A stretch of DNA of 64,000 nt from Thermococcus sp. LS1 (GCF_012027395.1 NZ_SNUJ01000002.1:124001-188000), one strand, 5' to 3'. Counted from the first letter of the stretch, positions 1 to 9,877 are shown. The notes: generated by a model not told the origin, from the sequence alone. Program-made: numbers and translations.

Positions 1-19
1 TGATGAGAAGACTCTCAAA

Positions 20-598
20 TTGATAGAACGTACCAGAGAATTTGCTATGAGCTTCTTTGAACGCGAGGGGACCCACGGCTTCAGCCACGTGGAGCGCGTC
101 TTCAACCTCTGCATGCACATAGGCAGGGAAGAAGGTGCGGATCTAGAAATCCTAGCTTTAGCGGCGCTTCTCCACGATGTTGCTAGACCCCTTGAGAGCG
201 CCGGAAAGGTGGAAGACCACGCCGCTGAGGGGGCGCGGATAGCCAGACAGTACTTGAGAAGCTTGGGTTATCCAGAAGAGAAAGTCGAGGCTGTTGCTCA
301 TGCAATAGAGGCCCACCGCTTCTCGCGCGGTCCGAAGCCGACCACTCTTGAGGCGAAGATACTCAGCGACGCCGACAAGCTCGATGCGATAGGTGCGATA
401 GGCATCGCAAGGGTCTTCATGTACTCCGGCGAGCACGGCAGGGACATAGAGGCTTCTCTAAGGCACTTTGAGGAGAAGATACTTAAGCTCAAAGACCTCA
501 TGTACACGGAAACTGCTAAAAAGATGGCAGAAGAACGCCACCGCTTTACAGAGGAGTTCATAGAGCGCATAAGGCGCGAGATAGAGGGAGAAATCTGA
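20..598 (+). CDS. HD-domain metal-dependent phosphohydrolase
   Basis: This looks like a small YedJ-type HD hydrolase (192 aa from a TTG codon), presumably acting on phosphate esters or nucleotides in the cytosol; the substrate is not predictable. Visible are His19 and His23, the HD pair at His52-Asp53 (LLHDVARP), His67, His94/His99 and the downstream DADKLDA block around Asp119, which together give the expected metal-binding pattern. The frame stays open upstream to the window edge, so the true start may lie outside; an internal ATG at 47 is another option. The family assignment is firm, the start is not. Confidence 0.85.
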   Translation: MIERTREFAMSFFEREGTHGFSHVERVFNLCMHIGREEGADLEILALAALLHDVARPLESAGKVEDHAAEGARIARQYLRSLGYPEEKVEAVAHAIEAHRFSRGPKPTTLEAKILSDADKLDAIGAIGIARVFMYSGEHGRDIEASLRHFEEKILKLKDLMYTETAKKMAEERHRFTEEFIERIRREIEGEI

Positions 599-700
599 AC
601 TCCCCTTTGGCCTTTTCTTCCATAATAAGGTTTTTAAAGGACTTCCAGAATTAAGGGTTAGCCCTTTAAGGTCATTCTTCAGGCTGAGGGAGGTGAGGAG

Positions 701-1213
701 ATGAAGGCGCCAATCTGTGAGGTGTGTTTGAAGACCGACGACATTCTGTGCCCGGCTGATGAGAAAAAGCTTCAAGAAGGGATTATTTCCGAACTGGATG
801 TTAAAGTCGCGAGACTCCTATACAAGCTCATTGGCGACGCTGACGTTGAATTCAAGAAGGCCGTTGAAGCTGGCGACCTCGTGATAATCATGGTCGGCGA
901 GGGCGACGTCCCTATAACCATCGGAAAGGGCGGCAAGAACATAAAGGCCCTCATGAGGGAGCTCGGTAAGAGGATAAGGGTCATTGAGAGCGTTGAAGTG
1001 AAAGGCACTGACGACGTCAAGAAGCTCGCCACTGACCTGCTCTACCCTGCCGGAGTCTTCGGCGTGAACATCGTTTACAAGCCGGGCGGGGGAACCTACT
1101 ACAAGGTCCTCGTCCTCAGCAGGGATAGGAAGAAGCTCCCGGAGAAGGCCGAGGTTCTGGAGAGCATACTCTCCCAGATAGTCGGCCAGGAAGTTAAAAT
1201 GAACTTCATTTGA
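701..1213 (+). CDS. NusA-like KH-domain RNA-binding protein
   Basis: A 170-aa protein with a cysteine-bearing N-terminus (Cys6, Cys9, Cys17) followed by a KH domain whose GxxG loop is Gly75-Lys-Gly-Gly78, and a second KH-like half (residues about 100-170). It resembles the archaeal NusA-type KH proteins, which lack the bacterial S1 and N-terminal polymerase-binding parts, so an RNA-binding role in transcription or RNA handling is likely but not demonstrated. The start ATG has a good ribosome site (GGGAGGTGAGG) just upstream. It lies 28 bp before aspS and probably shares its transcript. A T-rich stretch sits at 1217-1226. Confidence 0.8.
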   Translation: MKAPICEVCLKTDDILCPADEKKLQEGIISELDVKVARLLYKLIGDADVEFKKAVEAGDLVIIMVGEGDVPITIGKGGKNIKALMRELGKRIRVIESVEVKGTDDVKKLATDLLYPAGVFGVNIVYKPGGGTYYKVLVLSRDRKKLPEKAEVLESILSQIVGQEVKMNFI

Positions 1214-1241
1214 CTTCTTTTTTCTTACGGAGGTTGTGGAG

Positions 1242-2558
1242 ATGTACCGGACGCACTACTCGAGTCAGATTACGGAAGAGCTCAACGGCCAGCGCGTCAA
1301 GGTTGCTGGCTGGGTCTGGGAAGTTAAGGACCTCGGAGGAATAAAGTTCCTCTGGATAAGGGACAGGGAAGGCATAGTTCAGATAACCGCACCGAAGAAG
1401 AAGGTTGACCCAGAGATATTCAAACTCATCCCGAAGCTCAACTCAGAAGACGTCATAGCCGTCGAGGGAATAGTCAACTTCACACCCAAGGCAAAGCTCG
1501 GTTTTGAAATCCTCCCCGAGAAGCTCGAGGTTCTCAGCAGGGCCCAAACACCCCTCCCCCTTGACCCGACAGGAAAAGTCAAGGCCGAGCTTGACACGAG
1601 GCTCGACAACCGCTTCATGGACGTCAGAAAGCCCGAAGTAACGGCGATATTCAAAATCCGCTCCAGCGTTTTCAAAGCGGTTCACGACTTCTTCCACAGC
1701 GAGGGTTTCATAGAGGTCCATACGCCAAAGATAATCGCCACCGCAACCGAAGGTGGAACCGAGCTCTTCCCTATGAAGTACTTCGAGAAGGACGCCTTCC
1801 TTGCCCAGAGCCCGCAGCTATACAAGCAGATAATGATGGCGAGCGGCCTCGACCGTGTTTATGAAGTCGCCCCCATATTCAGGGCAGAGGAGCACAACAC
1901 CACCAGACACCTCAACGAAGCATGGAGCATAGATGCGGAGATGGCCTTCATAGAGAACGAGGAGGAGGTAATGGAGCTCCTTGAGAGGCTCGTCGCTTAC
2001 ACTATCAACCACGTCCGCCAGCACAACGAAAAGGAGCTTGAAACGCTGAACTTCGAGCTTGAGGAGCCGAAACTGCCGTTCCCAAGGCTGACCTATGACA
2101 AAGCACTTGAGATCCTCGCCGACCTCGGCAAGGAGATTCCCTGGGGCGAGGACATAGACACGGAGGGCGAGAGGCTTCTTGGAAAGTACATGATGGAGAA
2201 CGAGAACGCGCCACTCTACTTCCTCTACCGCTATCCGAGCGAGGCCAAACCCTTCTACATCATGAAGTACGATGACAAGCCGGAGATATGCCGCGCCTTT
2301 GACCTTGAATACCGGGGAGTAGAGATAACCTCAGGCGGCCAGAGGGAGCACCGCGTTGATGTCCTCGTCGAGCAGATTAAGGAGAAGGGCCTCAACCCGG
2401 AGAGCTTCGAGTTCTACCTCAAGGCCTTCCGCTACGGCATGCCTCCCCATGGTGGCTTCGGTCTTGGGGCGGAGAGACTCCTCAAACAGATGCTCGACCT
2501 CAACAACATCAGGGAAGTCGTACTCTTCCCGAGGGACAGGAGAAGACTCACACCGTAA
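1242..2558 (+). CDS. aspS: Aspartyl-tRNA synthetase (archaeal type)
   Basis: Class IIb synthetase of 438 aa that charges tRNA-Asp. An N-terminal OB-fold anticodon-binding domain (residues about 1-105) is followed by the class II core: motif 2 around [14 protein letters not shown] and motif 3 [10 protein letters not shown] near the C-terminus. The sequence is very close to the structurally known T. kodakarensis enzyme. I chose the ATG at 1242 because GGAGG at 1229-1233 is correctly spaced for it; a GTG at 1236 would overlap poorly with that site. As the window contains gatDE (Gln-tRNA route) but no gatCAB, this enzyme probably makes Asp-tRNA-Asp only, as inferred from the family. Confidence 0.98.
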   Translation: MYRTHYSSQITEELNGQRVKVAGWVWEVKDLGGIKFLWIRDREGIVQITAPKKKVDPEIFKLIPKLNSEDVIAVEGIVNFTPKAKLGFEILPEKLEVLSRAQTPLPLDPTGKVKAELDTRLDNRFMDVRKPEVTAIFKIRSSVFKAVHDFFHSEGFIEVHTPKIIATATEGGTELFPMKYFEKDAFLAQSPQLYKQIMMASGLDRVYEVAPIFRAEEHNTTRHLNEAWSIDAEMAFIENEEEVMELLERLVAYTINHVRQHNEKELETLNFELEEPKLPFPRLTYDKALEILADLGKEIPWGEDIDTEGERLLGKYMMENENAPLYFLYRYPSEAKPFYIMKYDDKPEICRAFDLEYRGVEITSGGQREHRVDVLVEQIKEKGLNPESFEFYLKAFRYGMPPHGGFGLGAERLLKQMLDLNNIREVVLFPRDRRRLTP

Positions 2559-2618
2559 TGCCTTTATACCACCTTTTCCTTTTGGTGATTAGTTGACTAC
2601 TCTTTGGAGGCTGGAGAT

Positions 2619-4667
2619 ATGAAAAAGGCTGCCGCTTTAATCCTGCTGGGTCTGATGATCTTCTCCCTGGCACCTATGGCGCACCTAGTAAAATCCGCAA
2701 CGGTGCCCGAGTACGCCAGCATAACGGGGATCTCGCTTGGACTAAAAGACAAGGCTGTTCTGGGCCCCTTTGAGGTGCAGTTCATCGACGTTGATATGTA
2801 CTGGAGCAGGCTGAGCTTCCAGGTCAACGGACCGGATGGGCCAAAGCTCTACGTTGTAGGACAAGGCGAGTCGTTTGTCTATCCCGCGGCCGACAACCAG
2901 TACCTCAACATTACGCTGACCTGGATCAGATCCGATACCAAGACTGCCCTCATCGAGATACAGTCCCCCCTCCAGAAGTTACTCTCTAACCAGAAGCTCA
3001 ACGTGGGGGACACAATAACCCTCCCCGAGGGCTTCCCCCAGATAAGCATTAAACTCACCTCAACCTCGGACACACAGGCTACCTTCCTTGTGACTCTCCC
3101 GTACGGCGAGACCCAGACCCTCGTGATAACCGAGGGCTCTGGTGGAAGCGTTAGGTACAAGCTCGGTGATGTTTACTCTTACTCCAATTACGTTTACATC
3201 CACCTCCTGAACACCACGAGCGATGGTCCGGCGACAGTTGACATCTATGTCCCCAAGGTCGCCTCGACCGACTTCAAGATAGTGAGGGAAGGCGAGGAAG
3301 AAACCGTTCCAACGACAACCGTTGAGACAGTTCTCGTTTACAATGACCTCCTTTACGTCAACGAGAAGCTCCCGGTAACCGTTGACAATGTTACCTACTA
3401 CGTCAAGCTCGTCTCAACGATTCCGGACGTTGCCAAGGTGGAGGTCTTTAAGGGCGACCAGAGCCTTGGAACGATGCTCTTGGAGGTTGGCGACGTCCCG
3501 AAGGACGCCCCGAATGCTCCCCTCAAGCTGTCTGTTCAGAGTGTTGAGCCTGACTACAAGCGGGCTGTTATCAGAGTTTACGCTCCAGTTGGGGCCATCG
3601 TGACGCCAATACTGAGGGAGGCCAACATCCTAGCCAAGATAGACGCTGTCCCTAAGGAGGTAATGCTCGGCGACAACCTCGTTGTGGCCATAAACGTCGA
3701 GAACCTTGGCAGGGGCGATGCTTACGATGTCAGCGTTGCGGCTCCAATACCAAACGACTTCGAGCTGGTCAGCATGACGAAGACCTGGAGCCTCAAGACG
3801 TTCCCTGCCTTCACCAACATGCCCGCCCTCATCTACGTCCTCAAGCCAACCAAGGTTGGGGAATTTGACATCGGTAAGGTTATAGTCACCTTCTATGACG
3901 ACAAGAGCCTCGAAACCGGCCAGAAGAGGATGGTATACTCCCAGCCTCTCACTGGAATCAAGGTATACAGCATACCTGCCATTGACGTCACCGCCCAGGC
4001 CTACAACGGAACGTGGGGAAGCTACGTCACCACCAATGTGGGCGACCTCGTCAGCGTCAAGTTCATCCTCACGGCCGCTGATGGAAACCCGGACTACGAG
4101 TTCGTCCAGAACGCCACGCTCCTCCTCGACCTGCCCAACAGCGTTGACGGCCCGACTGCCGTTGAGGTGGGCACCATAAAGGCAGGCGAAACGAAGACCG
4201 TCCAGGTTGATCTCAAAGTCCTCAAGGAGAACCTCACTAACGTCAAGGTGGTACTCGTCTACGCAGACCCGCTCGGAAATGAGCACAGGCTCGAGCTTGG
4301 CAACCTCGTTACCATAAACAGCATCCCACCAAGGGTCATCATCAAGGAAGTTCCGGTCTATCCGAGCCCCGAGGAGCTTCCGAAGTACATCAACCAGACC
4401 CTCGCCAACATGAACGACCCGACTCCAGTTGCCAAGGAGATAAGTGCAGTCGTCGAGAAGTACAGCCCAACGACCAACACCTGGAAGGTCCTGGGAATAC
4501 TCTTCCTGATCCTCACCCTTGTCTTCGGAGGTTTAGCCTACAAGTACTGGAACGAGTCTGAGAAGCTCAGAGAGAAGCTCGAGAGGAAGAAGCACAGGCG
4601 CCCAGGCGGACTTCCTAAGAAGGTCGAGGAAGAAGAGCGGGAAAGCTCTGAAATAGTTGAGCTCTGA
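2619..4667 (+). CDS. S-layer/CARDB-type exported membrane-anchored protein
   Basis: A 682-aa secreted protein of the COG1361-like type. It has an N-terminal signal peptide (residues about 1-26, MKKAAALILLGLMIFSLAP...), a long extracellular beta-rich part with CARDB/NEW3-like modules (for example around GDNLVVAINVENLGRGDAY and the block near VTTNVGDLVSVKFILT), one C-terminal membrane helix (about 624-644) and a short charged cytosolic tail rich in Lys/Arg then Glu. The ATG at 2619 follows GGAGG at 2606-2610; an upstream in-frame TTG overlaps that site. A TATA-like CTTTATACC lies near 2562. Function on the cell surface is inferred; a similar but distinct protein is encoded at 29712-31238. Confidence 0.85.
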   Translation: MKKAAALILLGLMIFSLAPMAHLVKSATVPEYASITGISLGLKDKAVLGPFEVQFIDVDMYWSRLSFQVNGPDGPKLYVVGQGESFVYPAADNQYLNITLTWIRSDTKTALIEIQSPLQKLLSNQKLNVGDTITLPEGFPQISIKLTSTSDTQATFLVTLPYGETQTLVITEGSGGSVRYKLGDVYSYSNYVYIHLLNTTSDGPATVDIYVPKVASTDFKIVREGEEETVPTTTVETVLVYNDLLYVNEKLPVTVDNVTYYVKLVSTIPDVAKVEVFKGDQSLGTMLLEVGDVPKDAPNAPLKLSVQSVEPDYKRAVIRVYAPVGAIVTPILREANILAKIDAVPKEVMLGDNLVVAINVENLGRGDAYDVSVAAPIPNDFELVSMTKTWSLKTFPAFTNMPALIYVLKPTKVGEFDIGKVIVTFYDDKSLETGQKRMVYSQPLTGIKVYSIPAIDVTAQAYNGTWGSYVTTNVGDLVSVKFILTAADGNPDYEFVQNATLLLDLPNSVDGPTAVEVGTIKAGETKTVQVDLKVLKENLTNVKVVLVYADPLGNEHRLELGNLVTINSIPPRVIIKEVPVYPSPEELPKYINQTLANMNDPTPVAKEISAVVEKYSPTTNTWKVLGILFLILTLVFGGLAYKYWNESEKLREKLERKKHRRPGGLPKKVEEEERESSEIVEL

Positions 4668-4669
4668 GC

Positions 4670-4680
4670 TTTTTCTTCCT
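4670..4680 (+). terminator. T-rich terminator candidate
   Basis: A run of mostly T (TTTTTCTTCCT) directly after the stop of the exported protein gene, without a hairpin. Archaeal polymerase terminates on such U-rich tracts, so this is a plausible end of that transcript; the next promoter (AAATTTATAAG near 4687) follows at once. Confidence 0.45.
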
Positions 4681-4725
4681 CCTTAAATTTATAAGTCCCT
4701 TTTCTCACTCTCCACGGGATGGGAG

Positions 4726-5082
4726 ATGTTCAGGTACAAGCAGGTCATGGTCATTAGGAAGGACCTGAAGCTCAGCAAGGGTAAGATGGCGGTTCAAGTT
4801 GCCCATGGTGCTGTGACAGCTGCTCTGAAAGCCCAGAAGGAGAAGCCAGAGTGGTTCAAGGCTTGGTTCCATGAGGGACAGAAGAAGGTTGTGGTCAAGG
4901 CTGAGAACGAGAGGGAGCTCTTCGAACTGAAGGCCCATGCGGAAAAGCTGGGCATACCAACGGCACTTATCAGGGACGCGGGGCTGACGGAGATTTCCCC
5001 GGGAACAATAACCTGTTTGGCGGTAGGCCCCGCTCCGGAGGAGCTCGTTGATAAGGTTACGGGACACCTAAAGCTGGTGTGA
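4726..5082 (+). CDS. pth2: Peptidyl-tRNA hydrolase, archaeal/eukaryotic Pth2 type
   Basis: A 118-aa Pth2 enzyme that frees tRNAs from prematurely released peptidyl-tRNA. The N-terminal motif with LSKGKMAVQVAHGA, the central KVVVKAENERELFEL and the C-terminal ISPGTITCLAVGPAP are hallmarks of the family, and the length is typical. A TATA-like AAATTTATAAG near 4687 and a GGGAG ribosome site precede the ATG. It ends 3 bp before truD, so the two form an operon devoted to tRNA quality and modification. Confidence 0.97.
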   Translation: MFRYKQVMVIRKDLKLSKGKMAVQVAHGAVTAALKAQKEKPEWFKAWFHEGQKKVVVKAENERELFELKAHAEKLGIPTALIRDAGLTEISPGTITCLAVGPAPEELVDKVTGHLKLV

Positions 5083-5085
5083 GGC

Positions 5086-6336
5086 ATGGACTACCGTGAG
5101 TTCTTCTCCCAGTTCAAGTATTTGAGTGAAAAGCCTGGGATAGGTGGGAAAATCAAAGCCCAGCCGGAGGACTTCATCGTTATGGAAGAGCCTCTGCGGA
5201 GTGCCTTCGATGGCAAAAAATATGCAATTTTCCTCCTCAAAAAGCGCAACTGGGATACGATGGCGGCGGTGAAGGAGATAGCCAAACGTGCCGGAATTTC
5301 CCACAAGGACATCGGCTTCGCGGGAACGAAGGACAGACATGCCGTGACTTATCAGTACATCAGCGTGCCGCGAGAGGCGAAGGAAAAAGTTGAGGCCGTT
5401 CAACTCAAAGACATCGAGCTCCGCTTTGTTTCCTATGGGAGAGCTCTCAAGCTTGGCCACCTGCTTGGGAACCGCTTTAAAATCATCGTTCGCGGCGTTG
5501 ACGAGAGCGCCTTCGAGAGGGCGAAGGAAATAGTGAGAGAGCTCCGCTCGAAGGGGGGCTTCCCCAACTACTTTGGCTATCAGCGCTTCGGTGAGAGACG
5601 TGTTACCAACCATCTGATTGGGAAGCTTCTTCTGAAGGGAGACTTTGAAGGTGCCGCAAAGCTTTTCCTCGGTGCCCATGAAGGGGGAATGGAAGGGGAT
5701 GAGGCCAGAAAGAACTTCTGGGAGACCGGGGACGTGAACAGGGCCCTTGAAGAATTCCCCGGATTCCTCCGCTACGAGAGGGCGATGCTCTACAAGTACA
5801 AGGAAACCAGAAGCTGGCGGAAAGCCTTCCTCTCACTCCCTCTACCCATAATGCGTATCTTCATCCACGCCTATCAGTCCTACCTCTTCAACCTCTACAT
5901 CTCCAGGAGAATCGAAGAAGGACTCCCCCTAAACGAGGCTCTGGTGGGGGACATCGTCGTCCAGGTTAAGGGAGGCATCCCCTACCGCGACAGAACCTAC
6001 CGCGTCACAGAGACGAACATCGAGTTTGTGAAAGAAAAAATCCGCAAGGGGGAAGCCATGGTTTCAGGACCGCTCTTTGGCTTCTCGATGAGAAGAGCCG
6101 GGGGCATCCCGGGAAGGCTTGAGGAGGAGCTTCTCGCTGAGGAAAACCTCTCATTGGAAGACTTCAAGAGACTCCCGAAGCCAATGGCTGAGCCCGGCGG
6201 GAGGAGGGAGCTCCTCATAAGGCCCCTCGGCCTGACCTACGGCTATGTTCCGGGCGTAGGAATGTGCTTCCGCTTTTTCCTGCCCAAGGGGGTTTACGCC
6301 ACGAGCGTTCTGAGGGAGATAATGAAAGATCATTAG
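5086..6336 (+). CDS. truD: tRNA pseudouridine synthase D
   Basis: A 416-aa TruD enzyme; in the family it makes pseudouridine 13 in tRNAs. The catalytic motif [14 protein letters not shown] places the nucleophilic aspartate at Asp83. The family's insertion domain follows around residues 170-290, and a NxxG-like C-terminal block ([13 protein letters not shown] region) is present. The start ATG lies 3 bp after the pth2 stop. It is one of three pseudouridine synthases in the window, with truA and pus10. Confidence 0.97.
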   Translation: MDYREFFSQFKYLSEKPGIGGKIKAQPEDFIVMEEPLRSAFDGKKYAIFLLKKRNWDTMAAVKEIAKRAGISHKDIGFAGTKDRHAVTYQYISVPREAKEKVEAVQLKDIELRFVSYGRALKLGHLLGNRFKIIVRGVDESAFERAKEIVRELRSKGGFPNYFGYQRFGERRVTNHLIGKLLLKGDFEGAAKLFLGAHEGGMEGDEARKNFWETGDVNRALEEFPGFLRYERAMLYKYKETRSWRKAFLSLPLPIMRIFIHAYQSYLFNLYISRRIEEGLPLNEALVGDIVVQVKGGIPYRDRTYRVTETNIEFVKEKIRKGEAMVSGPLFGFSMRRAGGIPGRLEEELLAEENLSLEDFKRLPKPMAEPGGRRELLIRPLGLTYGYVPGVGMCFRFFLPKGVYATSVLREIMKDH

Positions 6337-6400
6337 CCACCACAAGAATAGGAAGAAACCCTTTTATCGGTGGCCGTTGAGTGGTCTCAGGGGGAAGAGA

Positions 6401-7111
6401 ATGATTAAAGCCATATCCCTCGATATAGACGGTACCATCACTTATCCAGACAGGCGGCTCCACGAAGATGCTCTAAAGGCCATAAGGTTCGCTGAGGGCC
6501 TCGGTGTTCCGGTCATGCTCGTCACGGGCAATTCTGTGCCGTTTTCCGAGGCGATGGCAATAATGATAGGAACCACCGGACCTGTCGTGGCCGAGGATGG
6601 CGGTGCCCTCTCAGTAAAGGACGGCCGTTTGAGAAAGAGGATATACCTCACAACGATGGACGAGGAGTGGATCCTCTGGAGCGAGATAAAGAGGCGCTAT
6701 CCTGAGGCGGTTCTCAGCTTCTCGATGCCCGAAAGAAAGGCAGGTCTCGTCGTACTGCGTACGATTCCCGTCGAGGCTGTCAGGGCACTCATTGAGGAGC
6801 TTGGACTAAACCTCATCGCAGTGGATTCTGGCTTCGCAATACACATCAAGAAGCCCTGGATAAACAAGGGGACGGGCATAGAGAAGGCCTGCGAGATTCT
6901 CGGCATAAGCCCGAAAGAGGTTGCTCACATCGGGGACGGTGAGAACGACCTTGATGCCTTCCGCGTTGTTGGCTACCGCGTGGCCGTCGGGCAGGCCCCA
7001 GAGACACTGAAAGCTGAAGCCGACTACGTGACGCAGGCGACCTACGGCGAGGGAGGGGCCGAGGGGATAATGCACGTCCTACGGAAGTTTGGGTACCTCA
7101 CGAAGGAATAG
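6401..7111 (+). CDS. Phosphoglycolate phosphatase-type HAD hydrolase
   Basis: A 236-aa HAD-superfamily phosphatase of the archaeal phosphoglycolate phosphatase group. Motif I is SLDIDGTIT (Asp8, Asp10), the Thr of motif II is in LVTGNS, and motifs III/IV appear as KPWINKGTG and [12 protein letters not shown]. The cap is the C2 type inserted between motifs II and III. The ATG at 6401 follows a GGGGG site at 6390; an upstream TTG is less likely. The stop is only 7 bp before the GNAT gene. Substrate specificity (phosphoglycolate versus other sugar phosphates) cannot be decided from sequence alone. Confidence 0.88.
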   Translation: MIKAISLDIDGTITYPDRRLHEDALKAIRFAEGLGVPVMLVTGNSVPFSEAMAIMIGTTGPVVAEDGGALSVKDGRLRKRIYLTTMDEEWILWSEIKRRYPEAVLSFSMPERKAGLVVLRTIPVEAVRALIEELGLNLIAVDSGFAIHIKKPWINKGTGIEKACEILGISPKEVAHIGDGENDLDAFRVVGYRVAVGQAPETLKAEADYVTQATYGEGGAEGIMHVLRKFGYLTKE

Positions 7112-7118
7112 AGGGCTT

Positions 7119-8033
7119 ATGACCATGGTCTCGCCCCTGAACGTGCGGATTGCGGCGCTTGAAGACGTGGCTGGAATAGTGGACGTCCACCGATCCGGAG
7201 TTGAGCGGTGGCTTAAACGAGAAGACGGAAGGGTTAGGGAGGCTCGCTATGAGGAGCTGAGCGTAAGGGAGCGCTATCTCCACGGCGGCCCCTGGATGAG
7301 TATCGAGAGCTGTGCGGTTCATCTCAACAACCTCCTTCTCAATGGACATCTCCCCGTGGTCGCCGAGATAGACGGGAGAATAGTCGGAGAGGCTGAGCTT
7401 CTGATAAGCGAAGAGCCTGTGAACGGTAGGATTGAGCGGATAGCGCACCTGGATGTTATCGAAGTTCACAGGGAATTCAGGGGGCGCGGAATCGGGCGGG
7501 CGATTGTAGAGTTCTTAGAAGAACTGGCCCGTGATATGGGATGTACTCTTCTCACCACAAACCCCGACCCGGACGCTGTGGGGTTCTACCAGAAGATCGG
7601 CGTTTCGGAGGTTCTCTACAGGGGCTATCTCGTGAAGTTTGAGACCTCTGGCTTCCCGACGCCAGAGGAGCCAGAACTCTTTGAGTTTTCGTGGGACAAC
7701 GTAAAGAACATGGAAATGGCCACAGGAAGGTTTCAGACCTCCTACCACCAATGGTTTGTCTTCTTTGTGGACAGAATAGCCGGTGTCGATGATAAGCTGC
7801 CGTTCGAAAGCGGTAAGCTTGGAAAGTCCTACTACGTGCTGAAAGGACTTCCAGGGAAAGAACATGAATCCGTTCTGTTCATGTGGGGCAGGAGAGATGA
7901 TATTCCATTCGCGCTGGGGCGGGCTAAAAAGCTTGGGTTCAGAAAGGTTCTCACAGTCGTGGATAGAACGAACTCCTTTAAGCTAAAGCCCAGGGTTATA
8001 GGGGAGAATTTGATACTTGGCAAGCGTCTTTGA
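7119..8033 (+). CDS. GNAT-family N-acetyltransferase with long C-terminal domain
   Basis: A 304-aa protein whose first half is a GNAT domain: the acetyl-CoA binding motif is seen in VHREFRGRGIGRAIVEF and is followed by FYQKIG. The second half (about residue 180 on) is a separate domain I do not recognise by name; it could bind the acceptor or be a degenerate second GNAT. It follows the HAD phosphatase by 7 bp, suggesting co-transcription, but no common pathway is obvious. Start is the ATG at 7119, with a second ATG at 7125 equally possible. It converges on the aminoacylase gene with a 27-bp gap. Confidence 0.8.
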   Translation: MTMVSPLNVRIAALEDVAGIVDVHRSGVERWLKREDGRVREARYEELSVRERYLHGGPWMSIESCAVHLNNLLLNGHLPVVAEIDGRIVGEAELLISEEPVNGRIERIAHLDVIEVHREFRGRGIGRAIVEFLEELARDMGCTLLTTNPDPDAVGFYQKIGVSEVLYRGYLVKFETSGFPTPEEPELFEFSWDNVKNMEMATGRFQTSYHQWFVFFVDRIAGVDDKLPFESGKLGKSYYVLKGLPGKEHESVLFMWGRRDDIPFALGRAKKLGFRKVLTVVDRTNSFKLKPRVIGENLILGKRL

Positions 8034-8060
8034 TAGCTGGGGCTACAAAAAAGAGGAAGG

Positions 8061-9209
8061 TCACGCCCTCAGAAACTCAAAGGCGAGGGCGACCTCCATC
8101 GCTGTTCCGAGGTGCAGGACGTCCTCATCTACATCGAACTTCGGATGGTGGTGGGGATGAACTATTCCCTTCTCCTCGTTTTTTATGCCGAGCGCTAAAA
8201 ACACCCCTGGAACCTTTTGCAGATAGAACGAGAAGTCCTCAGCGCCCATCGTCGGCTTGACCTCACCGTATCTGAAGCCGTACTTCCCGGCAACTCTCCT
8301 TGCAAAATCTGCCATTCTTTTATCGTTCACTGTAGGCGGCGTTAGCTCTTCGATGTCGAGTTCATATGAAGCGCCATGAGCCCGGGTAATGCCATCGAAT
8401 ATCTCCTTCATTCTCCGCACTATTAGATCACCCACCTCTGGTTTGAAGAACCTTATCGTTCCTTTCAGCTCGACCTCTTCGGGAATCACGTTGAAGGCAG
8501 TCCCACCGTGGAGGGATGTAACGCTGACGACGCCGCTCTCTATCGGATCGACGTTCCTGCTCACTATCGTCTGCAGGGCAAGGATCGTTTCGGCCGTTAT
8601 AGGGATCGGATCGATGGTCTCATGTGGTGAAGCTCCGTGTCCGCCCTTTCCTTTGATGATGGCTCTGAATATTCCGGCCCCTGCCAGAAACGGACCGTCA
8701 CGGATGCCTATGATCCCGCTTGGTATGTCCATCCAGACGTGGAAGCCAAAGATGGCATCGACTCCATCGAGAGCTCCGCCCTCTATCATCTTCAGTGCTC
8801 CGTTGCCACCTTCCTCTGCCGGCTGGAAGATTAGGCGAACCTTTCCACCCAGCTCGTCTGCATGCTCTGCTATTATCTTCGCCGCCCCGAGGAGCATGGC
8901 AGTGTGAGCATCGTGGCCGCAGGCGTGCATCTTTCCTGGGATCTTTGACCTGTAGGGGACGTCGTTCTCTTCTTGGACCGGCAGAGCGTCCATATCCGCG
9001 CGGAGGGCTATAGTCTTCTCCCCTTTGCCGATGTCTGCTATTATTCCAGTGCTGACGCGCTTTATTTTGTATCCCCACTCACGCAGGTGCTCCTCGACGA
9101 TTCTGGAAGTCCTCTCCTCTTCGTATTTCAGCTCTGGATGCATGTGAAAGTCCCTTCTCCAGGCTATTATCTCATCCTTAATTTTCAGGGCCTCCTCAAT
9201 GGGGTTCAT
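8061..9209 (-). CDS. M20D aminoacylase/carboxypeptidase
   Basis: A 382-aa zinc amidohydrolase of the M20D family, closest in type to the Thermococcales L-aminoacylase/carboxypeptidases that cleave N-acyl amino acids. The metal-site residues are visible in HACGHDAHTAML (Cys/His), the PAEEGGNG pair of glutamates, FGFHVW and the C-terminal GAEDFSFYL and HHHPKFD segments; a dimerisation (lid) domain with HGGTAFNVIPEEVELKG lies in the middle. It has its own promoter region upstream, back to back with the tRNA-Ala promoter. Whether it acts on N-acetyl or peptide substrates is open. Confidence 0.9.
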   Translation of the reverse strand: MNPIEEALKIKDEIIAWRRDFHMHPELKYEEERTSRIVEEHLREWGYKIKRVSTGIIADIGKGEKTIALRADMDALPVQEENDVPYRSKIPGKMHACGHDAHTAMLLGAAKIIAEHADELGGKVRLIFQPAEEGGNGALKMIEGGALDGVDAIFGFHVWMDIPSGIIGIRDGPFLAGAGIFRAIIKGKGGHGASPHETIDPIPITAETILALQTIVSRNVDPIESGVVSVTSLHGGTAFNVIPEEVELKGTIRFFKPEVGDLIVRRMKEIFDGITRAHGASYELDIEELTPPTVNDKRMADFARRVAGKYGFRYGEVKPTMGAEDFSFYLQKVPGVFLALGIKNEEKGIVHPHHHPKFDVDEDVLHLGTAMEVALAFEFLRA

Positions 9210-9289
9210 GGTATCACCGCATTAACCTCGACAAACACCCATATTAGCTTTTCGATGCCCATCTAAAGAGACCAAAAAATTTATAAATC

Positions 9290-9298
9290 CACCCTGAT
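9290..9298 (+). promoter_or_regulatory. TATA box of the tRNA-Ala/tRNA-Val unit
   Basis: The sequence TTTATAAAT preceded by A-rich DNA lies 26 bp before the first base of tRNA-Ala, the normal spacing for an archaeal TATA box. It likely serves both tRNA genes, because only 10 bp separate them. Confidence 0.8.
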
Positions 9299-9324
9299 AG
9301 GTGATTACGGCGTCGATGGGAAGT

Positions 9325-9402
<78 letters not shown>

Positions 9403-9412
9403 TCCTTGGGTT

Positions 9413-9490
9413 GGGCCCGTGGTCTAGACTGGTTATGACGCCACCCTGACAAGGTGGAGGTCCGGGGTTCGAATCCCCGCGGGCCCACCA
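9413..9490 (+). tRNA. tRNA-Val (GAC)
   Basis: A complete 78-nt cloverleaf with acceptor arms GGGCCCG/CGGGCCC, anticodon stem CCACC/GGTGG and loop CTGACAA, giving anticodon GAC (codon GTC). The T arm is CGGGG-TTCGAAT-CCCCG and CCA is encoded. It starts 10 bp after tRNA-Ala and borders the repeat island. Confidence 0.97.
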
Positions 9491-9493
9491 TAG

Positions 9494-9516
9494 GAAACTT
9501 TGCAGGGCAAAGTTTC
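9494..9516. repeat. Perfect 10-bp inverted repeat beside tRNA-Val
   Basis: GAAACTTTGC and GCAAAGTTTC flank a 3-nt loop AGG, beginning 4 bp after the tRNA-Val CCA end. It lacks a following T-run, so it does not look like a classical terminator; it may mark the border of the repeat island. Confidence 0.75.
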
Positions 9517-9541
9517 ATCAAAGAGTGTAGCTCCTTTTAAA
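9511..9541 (+). repeat. AGTTTCATCAAAG repeat, copy 1
   Basis: Thirteen bases (AGTTTCATCAAAG) identical to those at 10100-10112, followed in both copies by a looser similarity ending in a CTTTT run (AGTGTAGCTCCTTTT here). It overlaps the right arm of the palindrome at 9494-9516. Confidence 0.7.
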
Positions 9542-9619
9542 GAGGCGCTTTGAGATAGGTTTTCTCTCCGGTAGGAGTTTTAAATGTGAAGAACAGTCTC
9601 AACAACAGGTATTCTAAAG

Positions 9620-9669
9620 GGTTTGCTTTTTCTTTTGACGCCCGAAGGGCGTCTTTTTAATGTCAAACC
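9620..9669. repeat. Compound hairpin unit C
   Basis: Outer arms GGTTTG and CAAACC enclose a GC-rich hairpin GACGCCC-GAA-GGGCGTC (9637-9653) that is followed by five T. Same architecture and length (about 50 bp) as the units at 9878-9928 and 10181-10228. The inner hairpin plus T-run could also terminate transcription on the plus strand. Confidence 0.7.
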
Positions 9670-9767
9670 ACTCAATAAGGTTTTCATGAGGAGCGTTCTC
9701 CCGTGAGACTTTAACTCTGAGAGTATAAAACCAGCTTTTAAAATCCAACATTCCAAAGAGCTACGAA

Positions 9768-9807
9768 CTTTTGGTGAAGCTTTTCCCAAAAGCTTCAGCG
9801 CTAGCGG
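9768..9807. repeat. CTTTTGGT palindrome repeat, copy 1
   Basis: CTTTTGGTG leads into the perfect palindrome TGAAGCTTTT-CCC-AAAAGCTTCA (arms 9775-9784 and 9788-9797), followed by GCGCTAGCGG. The copy at 10019-10058 matches most of this stretch. Confidence 0.75.
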
Positions 9808-9877
9808 AAGATTGGGTGCTTCTCTAAAAGTTTTCGAGTTTTAGTGAGAGTTTGCGTTTCACTTGCTCCTTTTTCAG

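Noticed and set aside
3630-4286. Open frame antisense to the exported protein gene
   Set aside because: Same explanation: an artefact of biased third positions, without promoter or ribosome site.
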